This document shows, in pieces, positions 15,861 to 24,987 of a DNA stretch of 64,000 nt; within the stretch, counting starts at the first letter, position 1, and every line of letters begins with the position of its first letter. Below the pieces are notes generated by a model. The model did not search any database. It had not been told where the DNA came from and worked only from the letters and a program-made list of their open reading frames with translations. This DNA comes from Lacrimispora celerecrescens (lineage in GTDB: Bacteria > Bacillota > Clostridia > Lachnospirales > Lachnospiraceae). The stretch is from NCBI RefSeq assembly GCF_000732605.1, contig NZ_JPME01000012.1, forward strand, positions 1 to 64,000. Reading direction: 5' to 3'. Made by a program: the position numbers and the translations under genes.

Positions 15861-17684
15861 ATGAAACAAATTAATTCTGGGGCAGCCAAGCCTAAAACCG
15901 GCATGGCCAGGTTGATGGAGCTTGCGGCTACCAAAAAGCCTCTTATGGTCTCCTCTGTGATCTTATCGGCGCTGGCATCTGTCGCCTCGTTTATACCTTA
16001 TATTGCCATTTACTTTGTGGTGAGGGAAGTTATGGGAGCATTCCCGGACTTTAAGAATCTTGATCTGCAAAGAACAATTGGGTTCGGATGGCTGGCCTTT
16101 GGGGGGATCCTGCTGAATGTATTGCTGTACTTTGTAGCTTTGATGTGTTCCCATCTGGCCGCTTTTGGTACTCTGTATGAGCTAAAGGTGAACTTTGCCT
16201 CCCATCTTGCCGGATTGCCTCTGGGATTTCATATGCTGGTCGGCAGCGGCAAACTGCGTAAGATCATGGATGAAAACATTGAGAAAATCGAAGGATTCAT
16301 CGCCCACCAGCTTCCTGACCTGGTGGCATCCTTTGTGGCTCCGGTGGTCATGTTCATCATTCTTCTTGGAGTGGACTGGCGTTTTGGGCTTGCGGCGGTG
16401 GTTGGCATTGTCATTGCCTTTACGATCCAGATAAAAGCCTATGGCAATGATGGGGCTAAAAACATGATGATGAACTACCAGAGCGCCCTGGAGGATATGA
16501 ACAATGCTTCCGTGGAATATGTCCGTGGAATCACCGTTGTTAAGGCGTTTAAACAAACAGTGTTCTCTTTCCGCCGGATGCACAGCGCCATTAAGGAATA
16601 CACCCGAATGGTCATTCCTTATACCATGAGTTGGGAAAACTATATGTCTGCTTTTCAGACGGTCATCAATAACATTTACCTATTCCTGATCCCGGTTGGT
16701 ATTCTGATCGGACTGCATACAACTGATTATGCTGATTATGCAGCTACTTTCATTTTTTATCTGATCTTTGTACCTTCCATTGCCTCTGTTCTTATGAAGA
16801 TCATGTATGTTTCTACCAGCGGGATGCAGATCATTGGTGGAGTTGAGCGCATGGATGAAATCCTGAATACCCCGCCTCTGAAAAATCCCCAGAGACCGAA
16901 GGAAATTTCCAGTCATGAGATTGAATTTGAACATGTATCCTTCTCTTACACCGGGCAGGAAGCCCAGGCACTTACGGACATTTCTTTCCGGGCGGAGGAA
17001 AATCAGATTACCGCGATCGTTGGCCCTTCCGGCGGCGGTAAAAGTACCATTGCTCATCTCATTCCCAGGTTTTTCGATGTGACAGAGGGCAGGATCAAAA
17101 TCGGAGGCGCTGACGTACGAGATATGAGAAGCGAATATCTGATGGAAAAGGTCAGCTTTGTATTCCAGGATGTGTTTCTTTTTAAGCAAAGCATTATGGA
17201 TAATATCCGGTTGGGAAATCAGAGCGCCACTGATACGCAGGTGATCGCCGCGGCAAAGGCGGCGCAGTGCCATGAGTTCATTGAAAAGCTGCCAGAAAAA
17301 TATCATACGGTTATAGGTGCAAAAGGCGTCCATCTTTCAGGCGGAGAGCAGCAGCGCATTGCAATCGCAAGAGCCATTGTAAAAGACGCCCCCATTGTAC
17401 TTTTAGATGAGGCAACTGCATTTTCCGATCCGGAGAACGAACATCTGATTCAGCAGGCGTTTCAGAAGCTGATGCATGGGAAGACGGTAATCATGATTGC
17501 CCATCGTCTGTCGACCATCCGCAGTGCGGATAAAATCATAGTAGTAGACAAGGGCTCCCTTATGGAGCAGGGCAGACATGATGAATTACTGGAAAAACGG
17601 GGGAAATATTCTGATATGTGGAACGTATATACGAAAGCTCTTGACTGGAAGATGGATAGAAAGGGGATAAAAGAACATGTATAA
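15861..17684 (+). CDS. ABC exporter half-transporter, subunit A
   Basis: The 607-residue protein fuses a six-helix transmembrane domain (about 1-330) to a nucleotide-binding domain. Walker A is GPSGGGKST near 387, the Q-loop VFQDVFLF, the signature LSGGEQQR near 492 and Walker B IVLLDEATAFSDP near 513, where most relatives have SLDP or SVDP. It surely pairs with the next gene as a heterodimer. Such TetR-linked pairs are usually efflux pumps, but some (IrtAB-like) act on siderophores; the cargo is unknown. Confidence 0.9.
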   Translation: MKQINSGAAKPKTGMARLMELAATKKPLMVSSVILSALASVASFIPYIAIYFVVREVMGAFPDFKNLDLQRTIGFGWLAFGGILLNVLLYFVALMCSHLAAFGTLYELKVNFASHLAGLPLGFHMLVGSGKLRKIMDENIEKIEGFIAHQLPDLVASFVAPVVMFIILLGVDWRFGLAAVVGIVIAFTIQIKAYGNDGAKNMMMNYQSALEDMNNASVEYVRGITVVKAFKQTVFSFRRMHSAIKEYTRMVIPYTMSWENYMSAFQTVINNIYLFLIPVGILIGLHTTDYADYAATFIFYLIFVPSIASVLMKIMYVSTSGMQIIGGVERMDEILNTPPLKNPQRPKEISSHEIEFEHVSFSYTGQEAQALTDISFRAEENQITAIVGPSGGGKSTIAHLIPRFFDVTEGRIKIGGADVRDMRSEYLMEKVSFVFQDVFLFKQSIMDNIRLGNQSATDTQVIAAAKAAQCHEFIEKLPEKYHTVIGAKGVHLSGGEQQRIAIARAIVKDAPIVLLDEATAFSDPENEHLIQQAFQKLMHGKTVIMIAHRLSTIRSADKIIVVDKGSLMEQGRHDELLEKRGKYSDMWNVYTKALDWKMDRKGIKEHV

Positions 17685-19428
17685 TTGGAAGGAATCACTG
17701 ATGCTTACGGATAAAGGCTACAAGGATTTGAAGAAGGCCGTTGCCGCTTGTACAATCACGAATCTGTCACTCATGCTTCCCTTTACAGTGACCATTCAGA
17801 TTTTTGCCGAGCTTTTAAAGCCAATGATGGCACAGGAGATTTCCTGGACTAAGATGTGGTTTTTATTCGGATGCGGCCTTATCTCCGCAGTGCTTGTATT
17901 TCTGGCCAGTAAAAACGACTATAAAAAAACCTATGTCACTTCTTATCTGGAAGCTGAAAATTCCAGGATCAGTGTTGCGGAACGGATCCGAAAGCTGCCT
18001 ATGAGCTTTTTTAACTCAAAGGACCTTTCCGAGCTTACCACAAACATTATGGCTGACTGCTCCACTACGGAGCATGTGCTGAGCCACATCATTCCTCAGC
18101 TTAGCGCCAATGCTATTTCTATTACTATTATCTGTGTAATGATGGCTCTTTTTGACTGGAGAATGGCTCTCTCCGTATTCATCACTGTGCCTGTTGCGCT
18201 GCTTGTCATCCTAGGAAGTAAAAAGACTCAGGCAAGATTAAGTGAGAAGCAGGTGGAAGCAAAACTGAAAGCTTCTGATCAGGTTCAGGAGTATTTAGAG
18301 GGGATTAAAGTTATAAAAGCCTGTGGCTTAGATGGCTCGAAGTTTTCAGCATTAGATGATGCCCTGCGCCTGATGAAGAAAATGGCAATTAAAATGGAAT
18401 TTATAACCGGAACTTTTGTCACCGGAGCTCAGATGATTTTACAGGCAGGTGTGGGGCTGACCGTTTTTGTTGGAACCTATCTGCTGACAGGGGGCAGCAT
18501 TGAGCTCATCCCCATGCTCATGTTCTTTGTCATCGTCGTAAGGATTTATGGACCGGTCCTTGTGGAATTTACTCTTTTACCGGAATTGTTCTACCATCGG
18601 ATCGCCACGAAACGGATGCGCACCCTTATGGCTGTTCCGGTCATGGAAGGTGAGGGTGTTAAGCCTCTGACACACTGGAATATTGATTTTGAGAATGTTT
18701 CCTTTGGCTATAACGTGGATAAATCCCGGGAAGATAAGGTGATCAAAAACCTGAGCGTATCCATTCCTTCTGATGCCATCACGGCTCTGGTGGGCCCCTC
18801 CGGATGCGGGAAAAGCACCATCTCAAGACTGATTGCCCGCTTCTGGGATGTGAACGAAGGCAGCGTAAAAATCGGCGGAATTGATGTGAAAACCCTGGAT
18901 CCGGAACATCTGATGAGCTACATGTCCTTTGTATTCCAGGATGTGGTACTCTTTAACGATACAGTCTATAACAATATCCGCATCGGAAACATGGAAGCCA
19001 CGGAGGAACAGGTTATGGAAGCGGCGAAGGCTGCCTGCTGTGATGAATTTATAAGTGCTTTGCCCCAGGGGTATGAGACCATGCTCGGGGAAAATGGCAG
19101 CACGCTTTCCGGAGGGGAGCGGCAGCGTCTTTCCATTGCCCGGGCCCTGTTAAAAAATGCGCCTATCGTCCTGTTAGATGAGGCAACCGCCTCCCTTGAT
19201 CCTGAGAATGAGGCGCTGATCCAGCAGGCAATTTCCAGACTGATCGAAGGGAAAACGGTAATCGTCATAGCCCACCGCCTAAGAACCATATCAGGTGCGG
19301 ATAAGATCATCGTGCTTCAAGAAGGCAGGCTGGCTGAGGAAGGCACTCATGAAGAACTGATGAATAACAAGGGGCTTTATGAAAGGCTGTACCGGATTCA
19401 GCAGGAAAGTTTGGGCTGGAGTGTCTAA
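17677..19428 (+). CDS. ABC exporter half-transporter, subunit B
   Basis: This 583-residue protein has a transmembrane domain followed by a complete nucleotide-binding domain (Walker [11 protein letters not shown]-loop VFQDVVLF, signature LSGGERQR, Walker B IVLLDEATASLDP). It overlaps its partner by eight bases if it starts at 17677. The ATG at 17701 with AAGGA seven bases before is equally good. Both ATP sites of the pair look catalytically complete, so it is not a degenerate-site heterodimer. Confidence 0.9.
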   Translation: MYNWKESLMLTDKGYKDLKKAVAACTITNLSLMLPFTVTIQIFAELLKPMMAQEISWTKMWFLFGCGLISAVLVFLASKNDYKKTYVTSYLEAENSRISVAERIRKLPMSFFNSKDLSELTTNIMADCSTTEHVLSHIIPQLSANAISITIICVMMALFDWRMALSVFITVPVALLVILGSKKTQARLSEKQVEAKLKASDQVQEYLEGIKVIKACGLDGSKFSALDDALRLMKKMAIKMEFITGTFVTGAQMILQAGVGLTVFVGTYLLTGGSIELIPMLMFFVIVVRIYGPVLVEFTLLPELFYHRIATKRMRTLMAVPVMEGEGVKPLTHWNIDFENVSFGYNVDKSREDKVIKNLSVSIPSDAITALVGPSGCGKSTISRLIARFWDVNEGSVKIGGIDVKTLDPEHLMSYMSFVFQDVVLFNDTVYNNIRIGNMEATEEQVMEAAKAACCDEFISALPQGYETMLGENGSTLSGGERQRLSIARALLKNAPIVLLDEATASLDPENEALIQQAISRLIEGKTVIVIAHRLRTISGADKIIVLQEGRLAEEGTHEELMNNKGLYERLYRIQQESLGWSV

Positions 19429-19471
19429 GGGGTAGAAAATGGCATCAAAATAAATAGGAGGAGTGACTTAG

Positions 19472-19693
19472 GTGAAAAAGATGCAGCTCCCTTTCCGTAT
19501 GACCTATTTTAACATTGATCCGAAACCTGTGAACTTTATACACCCGAACGGTATAAAAAGGATAAAGAACGTTTCCTTCGGAACGAGGGAAGAGTTGATA
19601 CCAATTATTAAGGAACTAAGTGATGATCCTGTATTGACCCTGTTTATAGGGAGTGGAATCAAAGATCTGGTATTTGAATATGCAGTTAGATAA
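19472..19693 (+). CDS. Small hypothetical protein, 73 aa
   Basis: GTG at 19472 follows AGGAGGAGTG. The 73-residue product is soluble and has no family I recognise (IKRIKNVSFGTREELIPIIKELSDDP in the middle). It follows the exporter genes by 43 bases and ends in a shared terminator, so it is probably the last gene of that operon. Confidence 0.6.
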   Translation: MKKMQLPFRMTYFNIDPKPVNFIHPNGIKRIKNVSFGTREELIPIIKELSDDPVLTLFIGSGIKDLVFEYAVR

Positions 19694-19699
19694 ATAAAT

Positions 19700-19726
19700 A
19701 ATAAGCCGCCATTTTGGCGGCTTATT
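19700..19726. terminator. Strong intrinsic terminator, convergent genes
   Basis: AATAAGCCGCCA and TGGCGGCTTATT form a perfect 12-bp stem with a TTT loop. A and T flanks on both sides let it serve the exporter operon and the minus-strand membrane protein gene. Confidence 0.85.
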
Positions 19727-19742
19727 TCATACCCGTCGCTGA

Positions 19743-20639
19743 CTAAAAGATACCGGGAATTACAATAGCAAGAGCTAGACCAATTACAAAAGAAGCTGCA
19801 TTTGCAATCAATGCATAGGTGATGGTCTTCCATATTGGCACAGGCACATCGAGTTTTCGCAAGAAAACTGTATACAAAATAGCTTCGACGATAAATATCA
19901 GAAATTCGAATAAAATATAGGCAAGAATGAACAGCATTGCCCCATAACTGTAATTAATCAGATTCAATGCGACATTAAGGGTAATCTGTGTCACCAGATT
20001 AACCGCAACGATAAAGAGAAACTGCTTTTTCTTTCGAAACGCAAACAGCAGGGCTATGAGCAACTCAACCGCAATCGTCAAAACGATGCGCGCGATTAAC
20101 GAGATTATTTCTCCGCTGTAATCATAACTTTTTTGGGCGCTGAAAGATAAGGTTTCACCTTGCTCGATGACGGAGGAAATTTCTGAATCTGTCAGGCTAA
20201 CACGAAAGTAACTGTCAAAGGCATATCCTTCATATGCTGCTGCGCTTATAGCGAAATAATCACTATCAGGGAAGTATATCAAAATCTTGAAATCTGAGGG
20301 GGGATAATAAGTCCAACTAAACCGATGCGTTTCTGAACAGTTTTGAAAGTATTGTAGAAAATAGTATCCATCCTTGTCTTGGTATTCGAGAAATTTCAAA
20401 AATATAGGATAGTCTTCGTGGCTCTCGTTATAGCGTCTATTGCTGTCGTCCGCAAGTGCACTGTATGGGCCCGTTGAACGTCTGCTCGATAGTAATGTCA
20501 CATAGTAGGATTGTTGGGAAATGCCATTAAAGTCAATTACTACAGAAGGTTTCGGTCCCATATCTGCCGATGCGGTAATCGGGAAAACAGTGACTAAAAG
20601 AACAATGCAGAACAAAAATGAGATTAACCTTTTTTTCAC
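19743..20639 (-). CDS. Secreted-then-membrane protein of unknown function, 298 aa
   Basis: GTG at 20637-20639 lies nine bases after AAGGAGG; the longer frame from 20693 lacks a ribosome site. The protein has a signal peptide (KKRLISFLFCIVLLVTVFPITASA), an extracellular domain with many Tyr and Ser to about residue 170, then about four membrane helices in the last 110 residues (MLFILAYILFEFLIFIVEAIL). The order of signal, extracytoplasmic domain and helical bundle suggests a surface sensor or transporter accessory. No family is recognised. Confidence 0.7.
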   Translation of the reverse strand: MKKRLISFLFCIVLLVTVFPITASADMGPKPSVVIDFNGISQQSYYVTLLSSRRSTGPYSALADDSNRRYNESHEDYPIFLKFLEYQDKDGYYFLQYFQNCSETHRFSWTYYPPSDFKILIYFPDSDYFAISAAAYEGYAFDSYFRVSLTDSEISSVIEQGETLSFSAQKSYDYSGEIISLIARIVLTIAVELLIALLFAFRKKKQFLFIVAVNLVTQITLNVALNLINYSYGAMLFILAYILFEFLIFIVEAILYTVFLRKLDVPVPIWKTITYALIANAASFVIGLALAIVIPGIF

Positions 20640-21000
20640 GGCGTACTTCCTCCTTATATGCTTTGGATACTTTAAATATTTTACCATAACCATCCATCCA
20701 AAACAACGATGACATTCCGTCCGTTATACCTGCCCGCCCCTTGCCGTCTGGATTTTTACCGCTGACTGGCCGATAGTCTGAGCCAGCGATACCGGGCGGC
20801 TTTTGTTGCTTGAAATTATGAATTATGTACATGTATGTTTGTAATAATAATAAAAAATAGTGCAAAAGTTCAGTATGACAAAAGAAATGTAAGAATATTA
20901 AATGGAAAAGTGCACATTAAAACCTTATAATTAGATCATAGGAATTAAACATTTCCATATAAGCGTGAATTAAAATAATTTTATAAAGGAGAGGTTATTT
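20640..21000. other. Divergent regulatory gap before the AfuA-like gene
   Basis: No gene is supported. A TATAAT at 20926-20931 lies about 70 bases before the AfuA-like start and has no good -35 box, which would fit an activator-dependent promoter. The AraC-type response regulator at 31219 is a candidate. A GC-rich stretch near 20730-20800 differs from its AT-rich surroundings and may be a leftover of inserted sequence. Confidence 0.45.
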
Positions 21001-22116
21001 ATGAAAAAAAGATTTTTAACAGCTTCATTGGCAGCACTGGCGGCATTAAGCTTATCTGCCTGCAGCGGCGGAGGAAAGCCTGCAGAAACTACGGCAGCTC
21101 CCCAGACTGCGGAGACGACGGCTTCTGCCGAAACAAAAGCAGAGGAGTCCAAGGCCGGAGCCGATGCAGCAAAAGCACCGGAGGATTACAAGGGTACCGT
21201 TGTCGTATATTCTCCCCATGATGCGGACCCGCTCAATGCAGGCGTGAACCTATTCATGGAAAAGTATCCAAACGTTAAGGTGGAAGTTGTGGCAGCTGGT
21301 ACAGGAGAACTGTGCAACCGTATTGCAGCTGAGTCCGCAAACCCCATTGCAGATGTATTGTGGGGCGGCGGCGCTGACTCCTTGGCAGCGTTCAAGGAGC
21401 ATTTCGCTCCCTATGTATGTGTCAATGACGAGTTCATCGGCGATGCTTATAAGGATGCCGAAGACATGTGGATAGGAGAAAGCCCTCTGCCTATGGTCAT
21501 TTTTTACAACAAGAACTTAATCGAGAAGGATGGCCTTACCATTCCTGAGACATGGGAAGATTTGACAAAGCCTGAATGGAAGGGCAAAATCGCATACTGT
21601 CTGCCATCTAAGTCCGGCTCCGCATACACGCAGCTGTGTACCATGATCCTGGGCCATGGCGGCAAGGAAGATGGCTGGGATTTTATTAAGAAATTATATG
21701 ACAATCTGGATGGTAAGATTGTTGACTCTTCCGGTAAGTGCCATAAGATGGTTGCAGACGGCGAGTTCTACGTAGGTCTGACCCTGGAGAAATCCGCAGT
21801 ACAGTATAAAGATGATCCGTCGGTTGGATTCGTTTATCCCAAAGACGGAACCAGTGCAGTACCTGATGGTGTAGCACTTGTAAAGGGCGCACCCAATGAA
21901 GAGAATGCAAAGCTGTTTATCGATTTTGTTACATCAAAAGAGTGCCAGACAGAGCAGAGCAAGAACTGGGGACGCCGTCCGGTAAGAAGCGATATGGAAG
22001 TAGGCGAAGGAATGGCTAAATTACAGGATATCGTGCTGGTGGATTATGATTTTGACTGGGCAGCAAATGAGAAAGAAGCCATTATTGAGAAATTCAATGA
22101 CATTATGGTCGACTAA
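21001..22116 (+). CDS. AfuA/FbpA-like ABC substrate-binding lipoprotein
   Basis: The 371-residue protein has a lipoprotein signal (LSLSACSGGG), an Ala/Thr/Glu-rich linker, then a type-2 periplasmic-binding fold (TVVVYSPHDADPLNAG, IADVLWGGGADS, PDGVALVKGAPN, WGRRPVRSD). Automated annotation would call it iron(III)-binding, but the paired C-terminal tyrosines typical of iron-binding FbpA are not seen (VDYDFDW only). AfuA of Actinobacillus, from the same family, binds hexose phosphates. The next genes are its ATPase and fused permease, then a sugar phosphomutase, which favours a sugar phosphate ligand. Confidence 0.8.
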   Translation: MKKRFLTASLAALAALSLSACSGGGKPAETTAAPQTAETTASAETKAEESKAGADAAKAPEDYKGTVVVYSPHDADPLNAGVNLFMEKYPNVKVEVVAAGTGELCNRIAAESANPIADVLWGGGADSLAAFKEHFAPYVCVNDEFIGDAYKDAEDMWIGESPLPMVIFYNKNLIEKDGLTIPETWEDLTKPEWKGKIAYCLPSKSGSAYTQLCTMILGHGGKEDGWDFIKKLYDNLDGKIVDSSGKCHKMVADGEFYVGLTLEKSAVQYKDDPSVGFVYPKDGTSAVPDGVALVKGAPNEENAKLFIDFVTSKECQTEQSKNWGRRPVRSDMEVGEGMAKLQDIVLVDYDFDWAANEKEAIIEKFNDIMVD

Positions 22117-22146
22117 TAAAAAGGATAGGAAAACATTCTGACGAAA

Positions 22147-22185
22147 AAAGACTGTCCCGGCCCTTATGGGACAGGACAGTCTTTT
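22147..22185 (+). terminator. Terminator inside the importer operon
   Basis: AAAGACTGTCC at 22147-22157 pairs with GGACAGTCTTT at 22174-22184, followed by T. A competing inner pairing (TGTCCC with GGGACA) is possible. It lies between the binding-protein gene and the ATPase gene, so it should cut downstream transcription and make the binding protein more abundant than the membrane parts. Confidence 0.75.
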
Positions 22186-22233
22186 ACTGTAACAAACAGA
22201 AAGGCACCGAAGGTTTAAGGAGGAACGATAGGT

Positions 22234-23313
22234 ATGAGCCATGCAGTAATTATTAAACAGGCCGTGAAAAAGTACGGTGATTTTACAGCTCTAAACGGGG
22301 TGAATCTGGAGATGAAACCGGGGGAATTTTTCACATTACTTGGTCCCTCCGGATGCGGCAAGACGACTCTGCTTCGTATGATTGCAGGATTCAATTCTGT
22401 AGATGGCGGGGAGATTTGCTTTGATGACAGGGTAATCAACAACTTGGATGCCCACAAGAGGGATATCGGCATGGTGTTCCAGAACTACGCCATTTTTCCC
22501 CATTTAACTGTGGCGGAGAATGTGGCTTACGGTCTGAAAGCAAAAAAATATCCAAAGGATCAGATTTCCCGCAAGGTGGAGGAAGCTCTTGACCTGGTGC
22601 AGATCAAAAACCTAAAGGACAGGAAGCCAAATGAGCTTTCCGGCGGCCAGCAGCAGCGAGTGGCTCTGGCAAGGGCATTTGTCATTGAACCGGGAGTACT
22701 TCTCATGGATGAGCCCTTATCAAACCTGGACGCAAAGCTCAGAGTACAGATGAGAACAGTTATCAAAAAGCTGCAGAGACGGCTTGGGATCACCACCATT
22801 TACGTTACCCATGATCAGGAGGAAGCTCTGGCTATTTCCGATCGTATCGCAGTTATGAAGGAAGGCAACATCATGCAGGTAGGATCTCCGGAAGACATCT
22901 ATAAGAAGCCGGCGAATACCTTTGTGGCCGGATTTATCGGAGTATCAAATTTTATTGACTGTGAAGTGGCTGGAAGCGATCCGGCGAATGCCGTATTAAA
23001 CATTAAAGGGGAATGCAGCTTAACCTGTAAGCTCAAATCTGCCTACACAGGAAAGGGGATTATTTCCGCAAGACCGGAGCAGCTGTTTTTCGATGAAAAG
23101 GAAGGCCTTCCCGGCAAGATCGTCATCTCCACGTTCCTGGGAGACTTCATTGAGTATGAAATCCAGCTGAACAACGGGCAGACCATTCAATTAAATGAAT
23201 ACACAAAGGATGCCGGTGACTTGCGGCCGGACGGTCAGGAAGTACGGGTGAACTTTGATATCAGTGCGGTAGGTGTATACGATGCCCAGACCCAGGAGGT
23301 GATATCATGGTAA
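22234..23313 (+). CDS. AfuC/FbpC/PotA-like ABC ATPase
   Basis: The 359-residue ATPase has Walker A GPSGCGKTT, Q-loop VFQNYAIFPH, signature LSGGQQQR, Walker B VLLMDEPLSNLD and the H-loop in YVTHDQEEAL. A C-terminal TOBE-like regulatory domain runs from about residue 235. AAGGAGG precedes the ATG. It overlaps the permease gene by seven bases. Confidence 0.9.
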   Translation: MSHAVIIKQAVKKYGDFTALNGVNLEMKPGEFFTLLGPSGCGKTTLLRMIAGFNSVDGGEICFDDRVINNLDAHKRDIGMVFQNYAIFPHLTVAENVAYGLKAKKYPKDQISRKVEEALDLVQIKNLKDRKPNELSGGQQQRVALARAFVIEPGVLLMDEPLSNLDAKLRVQMRTVIKKLQRRLGITTIYVTHDQEEALAISDRIAVMKEGNIMQVGSPEDIYKKPANTFVAGFIGVSNFIDCEVAGSDPANAVLNIKGECSLTCKLKSAYTGKGIISARPEQLFFDEKEGLPGKIVISTFLGDFIEYEIQLNNGQTIQLNEYTKDAGDLRPDGQEVRVNFDISAVGVYDAQTQEVISW

Positions 23314-24959
23314 AGAAAGGATGGAAGTTTGACTTCTGGTTTTGGGTGAAAGTGGTGGTAGTAGGCTTTATGCTGCTGTTTCTGATTTACCCTTTCTGCA
23401 CCCTGATTACACGAAGCTTCTTTTCTGGCAAGGTGGAAGGGTTTACCCTTGAGAACTACATCCGGTTTTTTACGAAAAAGTATTATTATTCCTCTTTGGG
23501 GCGAAGCCTGTTCATCTCCATTGTCACCACGGCTACTACTTTGGTCGTGGGGGTGCCCATGGCCTATCTGATGTCCAGATATAATGTTTTCGGAAAACGT
23601 TTTATCCATATATTCATCATTATGAGCCTTATGAGCCCGCCGTTTATCGGCGCTTACAGTTGGATTATGCTGTTCGGGCGTGCCGGCTTTGTGACTCAGT
23701 TTTTTGAAAGCATCGAGATCTTTCTGCCAAGTATTTATGGAAAACTGGGCATTATTCTTGTTTTTACGTTCAAGTTATTTCCTTATGTTTACCTATATAC
23801 ATCGGGGGCAATGGGAAGCATTGACTCAAGCCTTGAGGAGGCGGCGGAAAATCTGGGAAGCAATAAGCTTCGCAGGCTTTTGACCATCACCATACCGGTG
23901 ATTCTGCCCTCCATCGCTGCAGGAGCCATTATGGTATTTATGACCAGCCTTGCGGACTTCGGAACACCAATGCTCATTGGCGAAGGCTACATGGTTCTTC
24001 CCGTGTTAGTGTACAACGAATATATGAGTGAGATCGGTGGAAATGCTCATTTAGCCAGCGCCTTATCCGTGATTGTAGTGCTCTGCTCGACTACGGTGCT
24101 TTTGATGCAGAAATATTTTGTGACCAGAAAAAATTATGTCATGACAGCCATGAGACCGCCGAAAGAAGAGCAGCTTCACGGTTTCAAGCGCTTCCTGGTA
24201 ACTTTGCCGGTTATGGTGGTAACATTTATCGGCATTCTTCCACAGATCGTGGTGGTGGTGAGCAGCTTTATAAAGAGTGATTTTACAGGATTTAAAAAAG
24301 GTTTCAGCGTCGAAAGCTATGTGACGATTTTTAACAGGCTGTGGACCAATATCCGGAATACGTTCGTGTTCTCTGCTGCAGCCATTGTATTCATTATCAT
24401 ACTGGGTATGCTGATATCCTACATCGTGGTGCGGCAGAAAGGCATAGCAGGGCAGTTGATGGATCTTCTCATTATGTTCCCCTTTGTCATTCCGGGCGCA
24501 GTACTGGGCATCAGCCTGATCGTGGCATTCAATAAGCAGCCCATGATCCTTACAGGTACTGCTGCTATTATGATAATCGCCTTCGTTGTCAGGAAGCTGC
24601 CTTATACGGTACGGTCGGGCAGTGCGTTCCTGCAGCAGATGGACCCCAGTGTGGAAGAGGCCTCCATCAGCCTGGGCGTATCACCTATGAAAACCTTTGC
24701 CAAGGTGACAGCAAGGCTTATGGCCCCGGGCATCTTATCAGGAGCAATTCTAAGCTGGATTACCTGCATCAATGAGCTGTCCTCCAGCGTTATGCTTTAC
24801 GGCGGCAAAACAAGTACCATATCCGTGGCTATTTATACGGAGGTTGTCCGAAACAGCTATGGTACGGCGGCAGCACTGGCTTCCATATTGACGGTCAGTA
24901 CGGTCATATCCCTGCTCATTTTCTTAAAGGTAAGCAAGGGGAAGGTTTCTGTTGTATGA
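23307..24959 (+). CDS. AfuB/FbpB-like fused ABC permease
   Basis: The 550-residue protein has about twelve membrane helices as two fused permease halves. Each half carries an EAA-type loop (SLEEAAENLGSNKLRRLLTITIP near 175 and SVEEASISLGVSPMKTFAKVTAR near 455), so one chain forms the whole channel, as in FbpB and AfuB. CAGGAGGTG precedes the start. With the flanking genes this completes a binding protein / ATPase / permease importer. Confidence 0.9.
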   Translation: MVKKGWKFDFWFWVKVVVVGFMLLFLIYPFCTLITRSFFSGKVEGFTLENYIRFFTKKYYYSSLGRSLFISIVTTATTLVVGVPMAYLMSRYNVFGKRFIHIFIIMSLMSPPFIGAYSWIMLFGRAGFVTQFFESIEIFLPSIYGKLGIILVFTFKLFPYVYLYTSGAMGSIDSSLEEAAENLGSNKLRRLLTITIPVILPSIAAGAIMVFMTSLADFGTPMLIGEGYMVLPVLVYNEYMSEIGGNAHLASALSVIVVLCSTTVLLMQKYFVTRKNYVMTAMRPPKEEQLHGFKRFLVTLPVMVVTFIGILPQIVVVVSSFIKSDFTGFKKGFSVESYVTIFNRLWTNIRNTFVFSAAAIVFIIILGMLISYIVVRQKGIAGQLMDLLIMFPFVIPGAVLGISLIVAFNKQPMILTGTAAIMIIAFVVRKLPYTVRSGSAFLQQMDPSVEEASISLGVSPMKTFAKVTARLMAPGILSGAILSWITCINELSSSVMLYGGKTSTISVAIYTEVVRNSYGTAAALASILTVSTVISLLIFLKVSKGKVSVV

Positions 24960-24987
24960 TCCACGAAAACATGGAGGGATACGAAGG

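Noticed and set aside
16182-17333. Long minus-strand frames opposite the ABC exporter genes
   Set aside because: Antisense shadows of conserved coding sequence without ribosome sites or family matches.
20730-20865. Protein-coding remnant in the GC-rich stretch on the minus strand
   Set aside because: The frame has no recognisable family and no start. Noted only as a composition change.
21001-22116. Firm assignment as iron(III)-binding protein
   Set aside because: The C-terminal tyrosine pair for iron is not visible and the neighbours are sugar-phosphate enzymes. Left as AfuA/FbpA-like.
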